DNA of 41,615 nt from NCBI GenBank assembly GCA_022768785.1, contig JALELI010000123.1:1-41615 (forward strand), given 5' to 3'. Both the position numbers and the translations under genes were made by a program. Origin of the DNA: Arcanobacterium sp. GTDB lineage: Bacteria > Actinomycetota > Actinomycetes > Actinomycetales > Actinomycetaceae. The notes under the pieces were generated by a model, which had not been told where the DNA came from, searched no databases, and worked only from the letters and a program-made list of their open reading frames with translations. Below, in pieces: positions 15,694-23,502 of the stretch (within the stretch, counting starts at the first letter, position 1; each line of letters opens with the position of its first letter).

Positions 15694-16517
15694 TGAGCAC
15701 GCGCATGGACGACGAAACGCGATACACACTCACGGTGTTTCTAAACGCCGTAGTGCCGTTGCTGAAACCGCTCGTTGCTGCGAAACCTGAGCTAGCCAAA
15801 GGTTTCCGAGGCCGCGAGGGAGTGGTGCAGATCTCTGCGCTCGTGGACGTGGGAGAAGGCACAGATATCACTGGAAAAGGCGAGCGGAGAGCCACTCATC
15901 TTGAGATTGTGGACGGCGAGCTGCGCGTGCACCTCGGAGAGCACCCAGCGCCTAATCTGGAGATTGAATTTCCCAGTGCTGAGCGGCTCAATGCTTTCTT
16001 CAAAGGGTCGGTGAACCTGCCGAAGATCCGTGGAGCTGCAGCGAATCCTGCCCTACTCGTGGCCACGGTGAAAGCACTGCTCGCTATGAGCTCTCTGCTC
16101 AGCGCAAAAGAAGCTCCGAAAGCTGAATCTGATCAAGAGCTGTTGGTGAAGCTGATGTTTTATCTGCTCACCACTGGGATTAGCCAGCTCAACAAAGCAG
16201 GGCACCCACAGGTGCGAGAGCTCACTGTGCCTTCCCCGGATCGGGTATATGCTTTCGCGGTGGATAACCGGCCAGATCTGGGCGCTTATATCCGCATCAA
16301 AGCAGGAAAATCTAAAGCTTTCCGGGGAGCATACACCCGCAGTGCACCATTTTTTACGATGCGCTTCGATTCAGTGCTCTCAGCTCTGGGGATTCTCTTG
16401 CAGACCGACGATATGCTCGAATCCACGGCTGCTGGCAAACTCACGATGGCCGGCTCTCCAGAATATGGAGCTGAGCTGGGTGCGCTAATGATGGTGGTGG
16501 CAGGATACGCACAGTGA
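15693..16517 (+). CDS. Second SCP2-like protein of the operon
   Basis: The 274-residue protein shares the layout of the first operon gene: a strand-rich start (VVQISALVDVG), HLEIVDGELRVHLGEH, PNLEIEFPSAERLNAFFKG, NLPKIRG, then a helical linker and a second module (AYIRIKAGKSKAF, FFTMRFDSVL, GKLTMAGSPEYG). This fits two SCP2-like lipid-binding units. No signal peptide or membrane segment is seen. Its ATG overlaps the stop of the transketolase C gene, so it is probably made in fixed ratio with that enzyme, which suggests physical association or substrate delivery (inference). Confidence 0.7.
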   Translation: MSTRMDDETRYTLTVFLNAVVPLLKPLVAAKPELAKGFRGREGVVQISALVDVGEGTDITGKGERRATHLEIVDGELRVHLGEHPAPNLEIEFPSAERLNAFFKGSVNLPKIRGAAANPALLVATVKALLAMSSLLSAKEAPKAESDQELLVKLMFYLLTTGISQLNKAGHPQVRELTVPSPDRVYAFAVDNRPDLGAYIRIKAGKSKAFRGAYTRSAPFFTMRFDSVLSALGILLQTDDMLESTAAGKLTMAGSPEYGAELGALMMVVAGYAQ

Positions 16518-16548
16518 GTACAGCGATACACACACCGAGAGGAGTTTT

Positions 16549-17265
16549 ATGAAACACTCAAAATTGGCTAAGGCAAGTGCCGTGGCCTTTGGAGTGGCTG
16601 CCGCTGCGCATGTCGCCTACCACGGGCCCAAGGATTATCGGCGCTTCAAGGAGCTGGGAAAGGCCGAATTTATCGCTGAGCAGCGCCGGAATCTGCGCAA
16701 TTGGCGCCCTTTAGCACGCAGTTACGGATTTGCACACGCGGGCGTTACGGTGCGTGATTTTGACGCTTCGGTGCAGTGGTATAACCGCATGTTTTCCATG
16801 AAGCTTATCAACTACATGGAAATCACTGGAGATGAACTGGCACAACTCGATGGGCTGTATCATGTGCCTGGCCTCACCGCGGTAAAACTCGGTTTTATGG
16901 TGGGCCCGTTTGGCATGATTGAGCTGTTCCAGTTTGATCCGGCTCTGGATCCGCAGAGCCCCGATCCTGCTGAGGCAGCGCAAGCCAGTGAGCGCGAAAC
17001 CTGGAATCGCCCCGGGTATACGCACATCTGTTTCAACGTGCACGATCTACCCACGTGGCTCGATAAGATTCGCGGCGAGGGCTTAGAGTTTGTGATCGAA
17101 CCGCAGCACAGCGCGGGCACTGATTGGGTGTTCTTCCGTGATCCAGATGGCAATCTTATTGAACTGATGGATATGCATATCACTCGACTCGCTGTGCAGC
17201 ATATAGGTTCCCTAGTGGGTGAGATACTGAAGCACACTGCTCTGAAATCTCACTACCGCCCATAG
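16549..17265 (+). CDS. Membrane-anchored VOC (glyoxalase/dioxygenase fold) protein
   Basis: The 238-residue protein has a hydrophobic N-terminal helix (about 9-24) after basic residues and no clear cleavage site, so it is probably anchored. Two VOC modules follow: FAHAGVTVRDFDASVQWYNR to FGMIELFQF, and YTHICFNVHDL to DPDGNLIELMD. His63, Glu125, His159 and Glu205 are in the four positions that bind metal in glyoxalase I and related enzymes, so catalytic metal binding is likely. The family covers glyoxalases, epimerases, extradiol dioxygenases and thiol transferases. It is the last operon gene, 31 bases after the second SCP2 gene, and is followed by hairpins at 17308-17387. Confidence 0.8.
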   Translation: MKHSKLAKASAVAFGVAAAAHVAYHGPKDYRRFKELGKAEFIAEQRRNLRNWRPLARSYGFAHAGVTVRDFDASVQWYNRMFSMKLINYMEITGDELAQLDGLYHVPGLTAVKLGFMVGPFGMIELFQFDPALDPQSPDPAEAAQASERETWNRPGYTHICFNVHDLPTWLDKIRGEGLEFVIEPQHSAGTDWVFFRDPDGNLIELMDMHITRLAVQHIGSLVGEILKHTALKSHYRP

Positions 17266-17307
17266 GGATCCTGCCATAGAGATCCCGGGGGCGCTACCGT
17301 CCGGGGA

Positions 17308-17387
17308 CCCCTCCCGGGGGGCACTACCCGTCCCCGGGAGGGGAGAGAGTTTGGGCCTATCACATATCAGACCTATGCGATAGGCCC
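17308..17387. terminator. Two successive hairpins ending the SCP2/transketolase operon
   Basis: CCCCTCCCGGGG (17308-17319) pairs perfectly with 17332-17343 (12 bases, 12-base loop). GGGCCTATC (17353-17361) pairs with GATAGGCCC (17379-17387). Neither is followed by a long T run, so termination efficiency is uncertain. Confidence 0.6.
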
Positions 17388-17456
17388 TGAAAAATGGTGC
17401 GGGATCGGCGGCTTACACCGCAGCTACACATGCCAAGCTATAAGCGCCGGTGCCGC

Positions 17457-17511
17457 ATCGTGCGTGCATGCGCTGCATTGCTATGCACGCACGATGCTAT
17501 GCACGCACGAT
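17457..17511. repeat. Inverted repeat with duplicated 3' arm
   Basis: ATCGTGCGTGCAT (17457-17469) is complementary to ATGCACGCACGAT at 17483-17495 and again at 17499-17511. The 3' arm is part of a tandem 16-base repeat GCTATGCACGCACGAT (17480-17495, 17496-17511). Two mutually exclusive 13-base stems can form. Confidence 0.85.
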
Positions 17512-17637
17512 CTGCATTATTTGCTGAGCTCTTTTATCTACCTGCCCCTGTTATTCGCCTATTTTATCTTTGTCCGCCTATCCGTGATTTCTCCCCATCT
17601 TTTTTACTATCTCTGCATTTGCCATTGCAGTGTGACC

Positions 17638-18861
17638 TCAGCCCATGATCAGTGTACGCACCACGGCGGCTGCCTTTTCTAGCGAAGGCACCGGGAGAAA
17701 TTCATATTTGGAGTGAAAATTATGCCCACCCGCGAAAAAATTCGGGGTGAAAAGCCCCTGAGCAGAGAGGTATGAGCCATCTGTGCCACCCCGAGTGGGT
17801 GCAGTGATCGGCGTGATTCCCACGGCAGCAAAAGCAGCCTTCAACTGCTCAACAGCCACTTTATTTTCTTCGGTGAGAGCATCGTGGATATTCCCATATT
17901 CATCGTGAATAGTGCAGGCAATATCAGCTCGCGGGTAGCGCTCCGCAAGCAATGCTACTGCACGCTGCACATACTCTTTGCGCCACTCGAAGCGCTCCCG
18001 ATCGTGATCTCTGATATTCACGATCAGCTGCGCGCGTGCTGGCGTGGCATGCATCTCTTGTATCCAGTGGTAACCATCGCGGCCATCGGTATTTTCCGGA
18101 GTTTGCAACCGGTCAAACATCGCAATGAAATCAGTGGCCACCAGCACCGGATTCACCATCACACCTTTGGCGTCAATAGGGTGGGCTGCCACTCCCTCGA
18201 TATCAATCGAGGCTCGCGCAGCATTGAATGTTTCATACACCAGCTCTCCCAGCTCCCCGCCGTCCACCGTGAACGCATAGGCTGGAGTAAATCGCTGCAG
18301 ATCGAGATGTTTAGCCCCCAGCAAACCAATTTCTTCATCTGGCACAAACGCCACATACACCTCGCCATGCTCGGCTTCGCTCTGCACCACCTGTGCCAGC
18401 GAATCCATCACCGCAGCCACACCGGCTTTATCATCTGCACCCAGCACACTTGTGCCGTCGGTGGTCACAATATCTTGGCCCACATACCGAGCCAAAGCCG
18501 GATATTGGGCGGGGTCAAGCACAGCGCTCTCACCGAGAGCGATCACGCCCCCATCGTAGGAGCGCACAATCTGGGGGTTCACATGAGGAGAAAGGCCAGC
18601 ATCGGCAGTGTCGAAGTGCGTCACAAAACCGATTGCCGGGCGCCTCGCTGCCGTGCTATTCGTGGCTGGAAGTTTCGCCGTCACACACGCAAATTCGCTC
18701 ACGTGCACTTCAGCGAGCCCCAATTCCTGCAACTCTGATTCTAGCAGCCGTGCCATCTCCCATTCGCTCGGCGATGAAGGCACCGAATCAGAAGCAGCAT
18801 CACTTTGGCTAGGCACTTGCACATAGCGCACGAAACGATCGAGAATTGGCTCCACTGGCAT
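17638..18861 (-). CDS. pepT: Peptidase T (tripeptide aminopeptidase)
   Basis: The 407-residue cytoplasmic zinc peptidase of the M20 family releases the N-terminal residue from tripeptides. Metal-site motifs are visible: THFDTADAG, LGADDKAGVAA, PDEEIGLLGAKH and, near the end, FAGGHNFHSKYEF; PTRGGTDGSYLS is the family's substrate loop. Length matches the family. ATG 18861 follows a GAGGAG ribosome site. It is monocistronic, convergent with the SCP2 operon and divergent from the amino-acid ABC importer. Together they fit a peptide-degrading lifestyle. Confidence 0.93.
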   Translation of the reverse strand: MPVEPILDRFVRYVQVPSQSDAASDSVPSSPSEWEMARLLESELQELGLAEVHVSEFACVTAKLPATNSTAARRPAIGFVTHFDTADAGLSPHVNPQIVRSYDGGVIALGESAVLDPAQYPALARYVGQDIVTTDGTSVLGADDKAGVAAVMDSLAQVVQSEAEHGEVYVAFVPDEEIGLLGAKHLDLQRFTPAYAFTVDGGELGELVYETFNAARASIDIEGVAAHPIDAKGVMVNPVLVATDFIAMFDRLQTPENTDGRDGYHWIQEMHATPARAQLIVNIRDHDRERFEWRKEYVQRAVALLAERYPRADIACTIHDEYGNIHDALTEENKVAVEQLKAAFAAVGITPITAPTRGGTDGSYLSAQGLFTPNFFAGGHNFHSKYEFLPVPSLEKAAAVVRTLIMG

Positions 18862-18987
18862 ATAGACTCCTCACATCGGAACTTCTACCCCGATTTTATA
18901 CGCCATTTAATACGAGATTCAGCCGCGACGAAGCGGCATGTTACCCTTAGCATGTTTATGGGGTTTTTCTAGGGAAAAGGTTGAACG

Positions 18988-19800
18988 ATGGCGATGAAAA
19001 AAATTGCGGCACTGATCGCAGGCCTGGCACTAGCATTCTCACTGACGGCGTGTAGCGGCGCTCCAAAAGCAGCGCCTACTAACGGTGGGGCAAAAGCACA
19101 GGGCGATTCTTTTGTGGTTGGTTTCGATGCGGAATTTCCGCCATTCGGATTCAAAGATAACTCTGGAAAATTCGTGGGGTTCGATCTCGATCTCGCCCAA
19201 GAGGTGGCTAAACGCAACGGGTGGGAATATAAGCCTCAGCCCATCGCCTGGGATTCTAAAGACGCAGAGCTGGGCTCTGGCCAAATCGACTGCATTTGGA
19301 ATGGCTTCACCATGACCGGCCGTGAAGATAAATACGCCTGGAGTAAACCTTATGTGAACAACAAGATCGTATTCGTGGTGAAAGCAGATTCCGGTATTGC
19401 CAAACCAGCCGATCTCGCGGGCAAAGTGGTGGACGTGCAAAAAGATTCTTCAGGCCTCGCTGCCCTGCAGGATCCAGCCAATAAAGCCCTCACGGATTCT
19501 TTCAGCACTCTCACTCAGGTGGACGATTACAACACTGCTCTCACCGATCTCACCGCGGGAGCTACTGCTGCTGTGGCGATGGATTCCACCGTGGCAGAAT
19601 ACAAAATTAAACAGCTTGGAGCCGATAAATTCACGGTAATTGATCCGGGATTTAAGGCGGAAGCATACGGTGTGGGCTTTGCTCTCGGCAAAGAAAAGCT
19701 CCGCGATCAGGTGCAAAAAACTCTCGATGAGATGGCCGCAGATGGCACCTTGCAAAAGATCGCTGAAAAGTGGGGCGAACAAGGGGCGCTAGTAAAGTGA
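18988..19800 (+). CDS. Polar amino-acid ABC transporter, substrate-binding lipoprotein
   Basis: The 270-residue protein starts with a lipoprotein signal peptide whose lipobox LTAC places the lipidated cysteine at residue 22. The mature part is a family-3 solute-binding protein: FVVGFDAEFPPFGFKDNSGK, VGFDLDLAQEVAKR, WNGFTMTGRED and the end GTLQKIAEKWGEQG. It binds a polar amino acid at the cell surface and hands it to the permease encoded next. Its stop overlaps the permease GTG (GTGA). The exact substrate (Gln, Glu, Arg, His or cystine) cannot be decided. Confidence 0.9.
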   Translation: MAMKKIAALIAGLALAFSLTACSGAPKAAPTNGGAKAQGDSFVVGFDAEFPPFGFKDNSGKFVGFDLDLAQEVAKRNGWEYKPQPIAWDSKDAELGSGQIDCIWNGFTMTGREDKYAWSKPYVNNKIVFVVKADSGIAKPADLAGKVVDVQKDSSGLAALQDPANKALTDSFSTLTQVDDYNTALTDLTAGATAAVAMDSTVAEYKIKQLGADKFTVIDPGFKAEAYGVGFALGKEKLRDQVQKTLDEMAADGTLQKIAEKWGEQGALVK

Positions 19801-20450
19801 AATGGGATTTTCTCCCGCAGCTCGCGGGTGGTATGGTGCAGACTTTCGTGATTTTTGCACTCACGTTGGTGCTCTCTCTGCCACTCGGCTTGCTGGTGTA
19901 TGCCGGGCGAGTGAGCCGAATTAAACCAGTTGCGTGGCTGGTGCAGTTCTATATTTCAATCATGCGCGGCACCCCACTAATGCTGCAGCTCATGGTGGTG
20001 TACTTCGGCCCGTATTTCATTTTTGGCTTGCAGATCAGCTCCGATTATCGATTCTGGGCTGTGATTATCGCTTTCGCAATCAACTACGCCGCCTATTTTG
20101 CGGAGATCTACCGCGGTGGCTTCCAGGCAATTCCAGTGGGGCAAACAGAAGCAGCATTCGTGCTCGGATACTCTCGGGCTCGCACATTTTTCACGATTAA
20201 GCTGCCGCAGATGTTTCGCACGGTGCTTCCGTCAATCACCAATGAGGTGATCACGCTCGTGAAAGACACTAGCCTCGCCTTTGCCATTGCGTATGCTGAA
20301 ATGTTTACGGTGGCCAAGCAGATTGCCGCAGCCACTCCGTCGATGGCGCCATTCATTGCAGCGGGGGTCTTTTACTGGGTGTTCAACATCGTGGTGGCAG
20401 TGCTGATGGATCGCGTGGAAAAGCGTATGGCTGTGGCCACGATTAAATGA
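19797..20450 (+). CDS. Polar amino-acid ABC transporter permease
   Basis: The GTG at 19797 overlaps the stop of the binding-protein gene and gives 217 residues; the upstream ATG at 19770 would lie inside that gene. The HisMQ-type permease has about five membrane helices and the family's ATPase-contacting loop ending EAAFVLGYSR, then IKLPQMFRTVLPSI. It also has the early segment MRGTPLMLQL, typical of the glutamine/histidine group. The ATPase gene follows after 88 bases. Confidence 0.92.
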   Translation: MKWDFLPQLAGGMVQTFVIFALTLVLSLPLGLLVYAGRVSRIKPVAWLVQFYISIMRGTPLMLQLMVVYFGPYFIFGLQISSDYRFWAVIIAFAINYAAYFAEIYRGGFQAIPVGQTEAAFVLGYSRARTFFTIKLPQMFRTVLPSITNEVITLVKDTSLAFAIAYAEMFTVAKQIAAATPSMAPFIAAGVFYWVFNIVVAVLMDRVEKRMAVATIK

Positions 20451-20538
20451 GCGGCGCTCCAGTATTAAACACTCCGAGATCAAAGGAGCAAGCGCCCCGG
20501 TGAGCATCAAAACTAGTGAACGCAGAAAAGAGAGCATC

Positions 20539-21303
20539 ATGAGCACGGCATTAGAAATTCGTGATATGCATAAGAGCTTCGGCGCTAACCATGTGCTAAA
20601 AGGAGTTTCATTGCATGTGCAAGAGGGAGAGGTGCTCGCCGTGCTGGGCCCCTCAGGCTCTGGAAAATCCACGCTGTTGCGCTGCTCCACTTTTTTGGAG
20701 CACATGGATCAAGGGGAGATCCACTATTTTGGCCAGCTCGCGCTCCGTATGCAGGGTGGGGCTAAAACTAGTGACGGCGACGAGAAACGCTTTCGCCACG
20801 ATTTTGGCTTAGTGTTCCAAGATTTCAATCTCTTTCCGCATTGGAGCGTAATGCGTAATCTCATTGATGCTCCAGTGAAAGTGCAAAAGCGCCCTTTAGC
20901 GGCTGTGCGAGAAGAGGCACAGGCACTGCTGACACGAATGAATTTAGCCGATAAGGGAGACGCCTACCCCGCTGAGCTCTCTGGAGGCCAGCAGCAGCGC
21001 GTTGCTATCGCTCGCGCCTTAGCACTTAAGCCCAGAATGCTCTATTTCGATGAGCCCACTTCGGCTCTCGATCCAGAGCTCACTGGAGAAATTCTGGCTA
21101 TCATTCGCGATTTAGCAGCCGAGAAAATGACGATGGTGATCGTTACTCACGAGATGGAGTTTGCTGCGCAGGTGGCAGATCGCGCCGTTTTTATGGACGG
21201 CGGTGTGGTGCTCGAAGAGGGTGAAGCCGATACGCTCATTCACCACCCCACCCAGGAGCGCACTCGCCAATTTCTCACAAAACTGCGCGGGGAAGAACGC
21301 TAG
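20539..21303 (+). CDS. Polar amino-acid ABC transporter ATP-binding protein
   Basis: From ATG 20539, which has a GAAAAGAGAG ribosome site, the protein has 254 residues. An upstream GTG at 20500 would add 13 residues without homology. Motifs are Walker A GPSGSGKS (37-44), signature LSGGQQQR, Walker B MLYFDEPTSALDPE and the switch VTHEMEF, the hallmark of GlnQ/HisP-type ATPases. A conspicuous loop (GQLALRMQGGAKTSDGDEKR) lies between the first strands and the Q-loop VFQDFNLFPHW. It completes the importer encoded by the two preceding genes. Confidence 0.92.
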   Translation: MSTALEIRDMHKSFGANHVLKGVSLHVQEGEVLAVLGPSGSGKSTLLRCSTFLEHMDQGEIHYFGQLALRMQGGAKTSDGDEKRFRHDFGLVFQDFNLFPHWSVMRNLIDAPVKVQKRPLAAVREEAQALLTRMNLADKGDAYPAELSGGQQQRVAIARALALKPRMLYFDEPTSALDPELTGEILAIIRDLAAEKMTMVIVTHEMEFAAQVADRAVFMDGGVVLEEGEADTLIHHPTQERTRQFLTKLRGEER

Positions 21304-21373
21304 CAGCTGCTTTTTTGGCGAGGGTGCACTGCTTCGGGAGAGGGGTGCACTGCTTCGAGGACACACGCTTCAG

Positions 21374-21460
21374 GGCCGCACATTTCCGGCGCTCCGAGGC
21401 CGCACATTTCCAGTGCTTCGAGGCCGCACATTTCGGGCGCTTCAAGGCCGCACATTTCCG
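21374..21460. repeat. 24-base tandem repeat, four units
   Basis: GGCCGCACATTTC recurs at 21374, 21398, 21422 and 21446, exactly 24 bases apart, with variable fill such as CGGCGCTCCGA and CAGTGCTTCGA between the cores. It is a minisatellite-like array, probably variable in copy number between strains. Confidence 0.9.
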
Positions 21461-21624
21461 GCAGCACCTTCCGCAGAAGCTGGTTTTCGGCGTGAGAGGC
21501 AGCCAACGGATCACCATCTCCCCCGATTTTTCCTCTCAGATACGGATTCTCAACGCCTCTCAGTGCCCCTCCGTTCGCCCGCCCCTCAGTTCGTGGCGCA
21601 GCAGACGATGTGAAAAGCTAGCGG

Positions 21625-21669
21625 CTTCCTGCCCAGCTCGGCAACTCACAGGCCAGGCTGGGCAGGAAG
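21625..21669. terminator. Hairpin in the importer/gltS interval
   Basis: CTTCCTGCCCAGC (21625-21637) pairs perfectly with GCTGGGCAGGAAG (21657-21669), with a 19-base loop and extra pairing of flanking GCTA/TAGC. There is no T run, so it may be a weak bidirectional terminator or a decayed repeat. Confidence 0.4.
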
Positions 21670-22014
21670 TTAGCGCTAAAGAATTCGTCGGCCACAAAGC
21701 ATCAAGTCGCAGGCTGAGCTAGGCGGGGAGCTAACCAAACACCCCACACTCACTTACGCCGTAAATTCTTCGCAGGCTGAGCTAGGCGGAAGCTAACTGC
21801 ACCGAGTGCGCCGTGCTGCGTGCGCCGTGCTGCGGCTGAATCCCAAACTCCTGCGCTGAGTGCTGCGCCGAGTTGAGTGTGCGAGCCCGTCGTCACGCTG
21901 AGTACCGCGCCGCAGGTGCACGGTAACGCGCAGTACAGCACCCACACACTGGCCGTGCCAGGAATAGTGCTGTGCTTAAGGCCCAGCCAACTCAAACTCA
22001 CGCTCAGGCAATGC

Positions 22015-23307
22015 TCAGATGAAATACATGAATCCTGTGATGATAATAATGTTCACAAAATCGATGAACATACTGCCCACAATTGGTAGCACAAAGAAAG
22101 CAGTTTTTGAATCCACGAACTTCGATACTAGCGACTCCATATTGGCTACCCCGTTCGGTGTGGCTCCCATGCCGAAGCCGCAGTGGCCTGCCGTGAGCAC
22201 CGCGGCGTCGTAGGTGGAACCCATCATTGGGAAAGTAACGTAGCGTGCGAAGAAAAACATCAGCACGAGCTGCCCGATCAGTAAGATCACTATTGGCCCT
22301 GCGAGATCCGCAAGCTGCCACAGTTTCACCGACATCAATGCCATCGAGAGAAAAACGTTTAGGCTAACATCGCCTAAGATTTCCACTTCCTGGCTCGGCA
22401 CAATCGTGTGCTGCACTCCATTCTTGTCTTTCACCGGCATAAAATCTGAGATTGCGCGGGCGAGCACTCCAAAGAGCATCGGCCCCAGATAAGCGGGGAA
22501 CTGTGCCACTTTCGTTAGATGGCTCATGCCTTGATTGAGCAGATCCGTTACGAACGATCCCAGGAGCATTGCCACTAGCATCAGCATAAAGCCCCGCAGC
22601 ATTCGATCTCCCTGCAGCCGATGCCGTACCTCGGGGGCAGTGTCTGGACTGAGCATGATCTGCTCATATTGATCTCTCGGAGCATCTTCCATCAGCGCCG
22701 AATCGAGATGCCGCTGCTCATATTTATCGCGCTTGTGTAACAAATCTTTTTTCATGATCAGATAGTTAGCCAGCGGACCGCCCATTAGCGAACCTGCCAC
22801 CAGCCCAAATGTGGCAGCGGTGTAGGCCACCGTCTGAGCACCGCTCACCCCTGCAGCTTCCAGGAGCGGCGCAATACCTGCAGACGTGCCGTGCCCGCCC
22901 GTCATCGGCGTGGAGCCGGTCATAAGTGCGAGGCCACGTGAAACGTGCGCCACTGGGGCTAGCAAAAAAGCCACTCCATTTTGGAGAATGCACAACAGGG
23001 TCGCACAGACTAGGAAAAGTAACACTTTTGGCCCAGAAGCCTTCAGAATCTTCGGGCTAGCTCCAAAGCCAATGGAAGTGAAAAACAAAATCATAAAGAA
23101 AGTTTGCAGCGTGGTGTCGAATTCAATGTCGAGGACGCCGTTCGCATGAAAAACCAAGTTAATAAGGGCAAATAGAAAACCGCCGATCACCGCTGAGGGA
23201 ATGGCAAACCGCTCAAAAAAATACACGTTTCGGCGCAACCATCGGCCGATGAAAAGCAGCACCATCGCCAATCCAATAGTCTGAATCATCGTGAGTTTTA
23301 TCAGCAT
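22015..23307 (-). CDS. gltS: Sodium/glutamate symporter GltS
   Basis: The protein has 430 residues from ATG 23307, which has a GGTGG ribosome site; an upstream ATG at 23370 would add 21 charged residues before the first membrane helix. GltS features are visible in both inverted halves: IPSAVIGGFLFAL, TSIGFGAS, the re-entrant loop GSTPMTGGHGTSAG and its C-terminal partner AAVLTAGHCGFGMGATPNGV. It imports glutamate with sodium. A central charged insertion (about 220-265) is longer than in E. coli GltS (401 residues). It is divergent from the PFOR gene with about 195 bases between. Confidence 0.92.
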   Translation of the reverse strand: MLIKLTMIQTIGLAMVLLFIGRWLRRNVYFFERFAIPSAVIGGFLFALINLVFHANGVLDIEFDTTLQTFFMILFFTSIGFGASPKILKASGPKVLLFLVCATLLCILQNGVAFLLAPVAHVSRGLALMTGSTPMTGGHGTSAGIAPLLEAAGVSGAQTVAYTAATFGLVAGSLMGGPLANYLIMKKDLLHKRDKYEQRHLDSALMEDAPRDQYEQIMLSPDTAPEVRHRLQGDRMLRGFMLMLVAMLLGSFVTDLLNQGMSHLTKVAQFPAYLGPMLFGVLARAISDFMPVKDKNGVQHTIVPSQEVEILGDVSLNVFLSMALMSVKLWQLADLAGPIVILLIGQLVLMFFFARYVTFPMMGSTYDAAVLTAGHCGFGMGATPNGVANMESLVSKFVDSKTAFFVLPIVGSMFIDFVNIIIITGFMYFI

Positions 23308-23502
23308 ATTCCACCTAACTTCAAAATTAATGGGTTCAGTGTACTCGCATTTGCTCTCAAATTTGTACATTTTTCAACTACTTTTTATACATTTTTTCAG
23401 CTCTCTGTTGAGAGTTCTCAGAATTTTTCTCCGCTCGCACCCTCGCCCTGAGAGTGCGAAGATAGCAGAAGACGCAATGAACGCTGCTGAGGAAGGAATG
23501 CT

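Larger units (their letters stand above)
17266..17637. other. Convergent intergenic region rich in hairpins
   Basis: No gene is seen. It contains two terminator-like hairpins (17308-17343 and 17353-17387) and a third structure with a duplicated arm (17457-17511), followed by an AT-richer stretch up to the pepT stop. Confidence 0.55.
21304..22014. other. Long convergent intergenic region with repeat arrays
   Basis: I see no credible gene in these 711 bases. It starts with a small palindrome and T run (AGCAGCTGCT then six T in all) just after the ATPase stop, then two copies of GGGTGCACTGCTTCG 21 bases apart (21322, 21343), the 24-base array (21374-21460), a hairpin (21625-21669), and two copies of CGCAGGCTGAGCTAGGCGG (21708-21726, 21771-21789). 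The short open frames over the array encode simple 8-residue repeats and have no support. Confidence 0.6.

Noticed and set aside
21374..21460. CRISPR array
   Set aside because: Units are only 24 bases from start to start with short semi-conserved fill; there is no true spacer and no cas gene.
21275..21517. Minus-strand frame encoding 8-residue repeats over the 24-base array
   Set aside because: Its repeat structure follows from the DNA period; no start signal or homology, and it runs into the ATPase gene.
23371..23502. TPP riboswitch before the PFOR gene (CCTGAGAGTGC)
   Set aside because: Only a short THI-box-like string and a 6-base inverted repeat are present; the second conserved arm is missing.
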